Of a DNA stretch of 44,305 nt, positions 42,563 to 44,305 are shown piece by piece. The notes under the pieces are model-generated. The model was not told the DNA's origin. It did not search any database and saw only the letters and a list, made by a program, of their open reading frames with translations. Each line of letters opens with the position of its first letter. The stretch's first letter is position 1. This DNA is from Candidatus Poribacteria bacterium (GTDB lineage: Bacteria; Poribacteria; WGA-4E; WGA-3G): assembly GCA_022825825.1 (NCBI GenBank), contig JAJDWA010000041.1, positions 1 through 44,305 on the forward strand, given 5' to 3'. The position numbers were made by a program, and so were the translations under genes.

Positions 42563-43150
42563 ATGGAAGCATTCAAAGAACACGTTGGACTTGTTGTCCC
42601 ACTTGACCGAATTAATGTTGATACCGACCAGATTATCCCAAAACAATTCCTGAAACGGATTGAGCGGACAGGCTTCGGTGAATTTTTATTTTACGATTGG
42701 CGTTACCTTGAAAATGGCGATCCGAACCCAGAATTTGTGCTGAACCATCCGCGCTACACAGGCGCGAGTATCCTAATTGCAGGTGCAAACTTCGGCTGTG
42801 GCAGCTCCCGTGAACATGCGCCGTGGGCATTGCAGCAGTACGGTTTTAAAGCGATTCTTGCACCATCATTTGCCGACATCTTCCGAAACAATTGTTATAA
42901 GAACGGTATCTTGCCTATCGCCTTACCTGCGGACGTTATCGCATCGCTTAGTCAAGAAGCACAAGATACTGAAGGGTATCGGTTGATGGTAGATTTAGAA
43001 GAACAATCGGTTATCTGCCCTGATGGTACTGCACACACTTATGAGATTGGCGATTTTGAGAAGTACTGTCTGCTAAACGGACTTGATGAGATCGGTTGGA
43101 CTCTGCAGTATGAAACGGACATTGCTGCGTATGAAAACAAGGGTGCTTAA
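42563..43150 (+). CDS. leuD: 3-isopropylmalate dehydratase small subunit
   Basis: 195-residue LeuD, the small subunit of isopropylmalate isomerase (leucine biosynthesis). It starts [33 protein letters not shown] in pieces, with the conserved NVDTDQIIP, and has the substrate-loop motif [17 protein letters not shown] and then [25 protein letters not shown] lies about 14 nt upstream. It is followed 2 bp later by the HAD gene. Confidence 0.96.
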   Translation: MEAFKEHVGLVVPLDRINVDTDQIIPKQFLKRIERTGFGEFLFYDWRYLENGDPNPEFVLNHPRYTGASILIAGANFGCGSSREHAPWALQQYGFKAILAPSFADIFRNNCYKNGILPIALPADVIASLSQEAQDTEGYRLMVDLEEQSVICPDGTAHTYEIGDFEKYCLLNGLDEIGWTLQYETDIAAYENKGA

Positions 43151-43152
43151 AA

Positions 43153-43848
43153 ATGACCTACAAAGCCATTATATTTGACCTGTACGGTACGTTAGTAGGA
43201 AATTTTAGTCGCCAAGCGTATGACAAGACCCAAGAGCAGATGGCGAAAATCCTTGGTGTGCCATACCAAAAATTCTGGCATATAAAGGCAGAAACTATCA
43301 AAGATAGATCTTTAGGGAGTCTTTCTGCTGAAGAGAACATTGTAGAGATATGTCGTCGCTTAAATGTAAAAGTGGATAAAACGCAAATTGAGAAGATCTT
43401 TGCACTGAATTACGAATTTACAAGGAATTCCCTTGTCCCTAAACCAGAGGTTTTAGAAGGATTAGATCGCCTTAAGCGCAGCAGTTACCTTCTCGGACTT
43501 ATCACTAATTGCAACTCCACTGTTCCGCAGCTTTTTCCACAATCCCCATTAGCACAATACATTGAAAACCCTGTTTTTTCTTGTAAAGAACGGGTCAAAA
43601 AACCCTCATGCCGCATCTACGAGATAGCGTGCGAAAGATTAAACGTCAAACCAGAGAAATGCGTCTATGTAGGTGATGGGAGTAGCGAAGAATTGACTGG
43701 TGCTGATGCGGTTGGTATGTTCCCCATTTTGAAGCGCGCTGATTTAACCGATGTCTATGACCCACATAGATCGGATGTAGAAAATTGGCAAGGCCCCGTT
43801 ATTGATGAAATCGCGGAGCTATGTAGCATCGTCCCTGAATTAGCATAG
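43153..43848 (+). CDS. HAD-family hydrolase
   Basis: A 231-residue haloacid-dehalogenase-like phosphatase. Motif I is FDLYGTLVG (nucleophile Asp; the usual second Asp is Tyr here), a helical cap follows (FSRQAYDKTQEQMAKILGVP), motif II is GLITNCNST, and motifs III-IV are KKPSCRIYEIACERL and YVGDGSSEELTGADAVGM. Position 2 bp after leuD indicates cotranscription, but a role in leucine synthesis is not known. Tyr in place of the motif I acid/base Asp is notable: a phosphonatase or dehalogenase-type member, or reduced phosphatase activity, is possible. Confidence 0.9.
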   Translation: MTYKAIIFDLYGTLVGNFSRQAYDKTQEQMAKILGVPYQKFWHIKAETIKDRSLGSLSAEENIVEICRRLNVKVDKTQIEKIFALNYEFTRNSLVPKPEVLEGLDRLKRSSYLLGLITNCNSTVPQLFPQSPLAQYIENPVFSCKERVKKPSCRIYEIACERLNVKPEKCVYVGDGSSEELTGADAVGMFPILKRADLTDVYDPHRSDVENWQGPVIDEIAELCSIVPELA

Positions 43849-43881
43849 TTTGTGTTTTTTTAGAATTCATTTATTTCTCCG

Positions 43882-44305
43882 GCAAAAGCGTGCAAACTGC
43901 ATCTTGTCATCAACGACCAAGGTGAACTTCTGGCTGCTCTGGTGACAGCGGGAAACGTAGATGACAGGCAACCCGTGCCACAGTTGTGTCAAGGACTCTT
44001 TAGCAAACTATTTGCCGATAAAGGATATATCAACAAAAATCTGCGGAAGAGACTCCAAGAAGACGGTGGGACACTCATGGACAAGGTGCGTCCGAATATG
44101 AAACCTGAACCTATTCTGATACTGACGCAGCCCTTCTAAAAAACGGATGCTCATTGAGTCGGTAAATAAAGAACTCAAAAGTCAGACAGAGGGACAACAC
44201 ACACGCCATAGAAGTTGTGTTAACTTTCAAGTGAACACAGTTGCTGCCTTGATCGCTTATACCTGTCTGAAGAAGAAACCTTCACTCAAACATAAAGAAC
44301 TTCAA
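43882..44305 (+). pseudogene. IS982-family transposase, frameshifted, runs off the window
   Basis: A fragment of an IS982-type DDE transposase in three reading frames. Frame A (to the stop at 44139) reads KLHLVINDQGELLAALVTAG, NVDDRQPVPQLCQGLFSKLF, then ADKGYINKNLRKRLQEDGG; frame B resumes near 44118 (DTDAALLKN); frame C from 44144 reads RMLIESVNKELKSQ, then HTRHRSCVNFQVNTVAALIA and KKPSLKHKELQ at the right edge. The 5' part, including the first Asp of the DDE triad, is missing. Two frameshifts make it inactive. Confidence 0.8.

Noticed and set aside
1..44305. CRISPR array, tRNA, rRNA or Sec machinery genes in the window
   Set aside because: No regularly spaced repeats with spacers, no clear tRNA cloverleaf and no SelA, SelB or SelD-like protein were found. 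Sec genes must be sought elsewhere in the genome.

Overview
The window reads as accessory chromosome of an uncultured Gram-negative bacterium. An Omp85/TamA-type outer-membrane protein, many lipoproteins, Gfo/Idh/MocA oxidoreductases, discoidin, LamG and DUF1080-like secreted proteins, GTP-type PEPCK and abundant short palindromic intergenic repeats suggest a Poribacteria-like lineage (an inference from gene content; a planctomycete-like relative is the main alternative). There are no rRNAs, recognisable tRNAs or CRISPR arrays.

Layout. 1-266 is the end of an IS3-family transposase. 377-8158 holds an Omp85 protein, GTP-PEPCK, an AzgA-type purine permease, and a lipoprotein/ELM1 pair. 8159-9560 holds a Cache-like lipoprotein and a 0.9 kb repeat-rich gap. 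9561-13935 holds a D-lactate dehydrogenase-like flavoprotein, a D-2-hydroxyacid dehydrogenase, trpB and a HEAT-repeat protein. 14060-14908 is a BrnT-like toxin, its CopG-like antitoxin and an extra antitoxin-like gene. 15019-20137 holds a conserved unknown, a GmhA-like isomerase, a DUF4212/sodium:solute symporter pair and a DUF3352 protein. 20273-27818 is a co-directional carbohydrate-type cluster: TIM-barrel isomerase, SGNH hydrolase, two Gfo/Idh/MocA enzymes, discoidin and two tandem DUF1080-like secreted proteins, an ArsC-like protein and an SDR epimerase. 27830-29693 holds a truncated DNA methyltransferase, a CDP-alcohol phosphatidyltransferase and a WD40 protein. On the minus strand, 33051-29716 is a redox-looking operon (two peroxiredoxin lipoproteins, a DUF362 protein, a small lipoprotein), followed by two tandem LamG proteins. 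35205-43848 holds a LivK-like binding protein, a 1258-residue fused restriction-modification enzyme with a small companion, leuC and leuD separated by a decayed antitoxin/PIN pair, and a HAD phosphatase. 43882-44305 is a decayed IS982 transposase.

Most notable: three genes carry an in-frame TGA exactly where the family has the first cysteine of a CxxC-type redox site. They are the ArsC-like protein (TGA at 26732) and the two peroxiredoxin lipoproteins (TGA at 32280-32278 and 31407-31405). In each case a small hairpin with G in its loop lies about 15-31 nt downstream. TGA is an ordinary stop elsewhere in the window, so these are best read as three selenoproteins with UxxC motifs, which gene callers would split or truncate.

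Second, five secreted proteins of three fold types (discoidin, DUF1080-like, LamG) end in the same roughly 17-residue tail (consensus VExxxKLTTTWGxxKxx), which looks like an undescribed C-terminal sorting or anchoring signal. Third, the intergenic regions share a family of nested palindromes and MITE-like terminal repeats.
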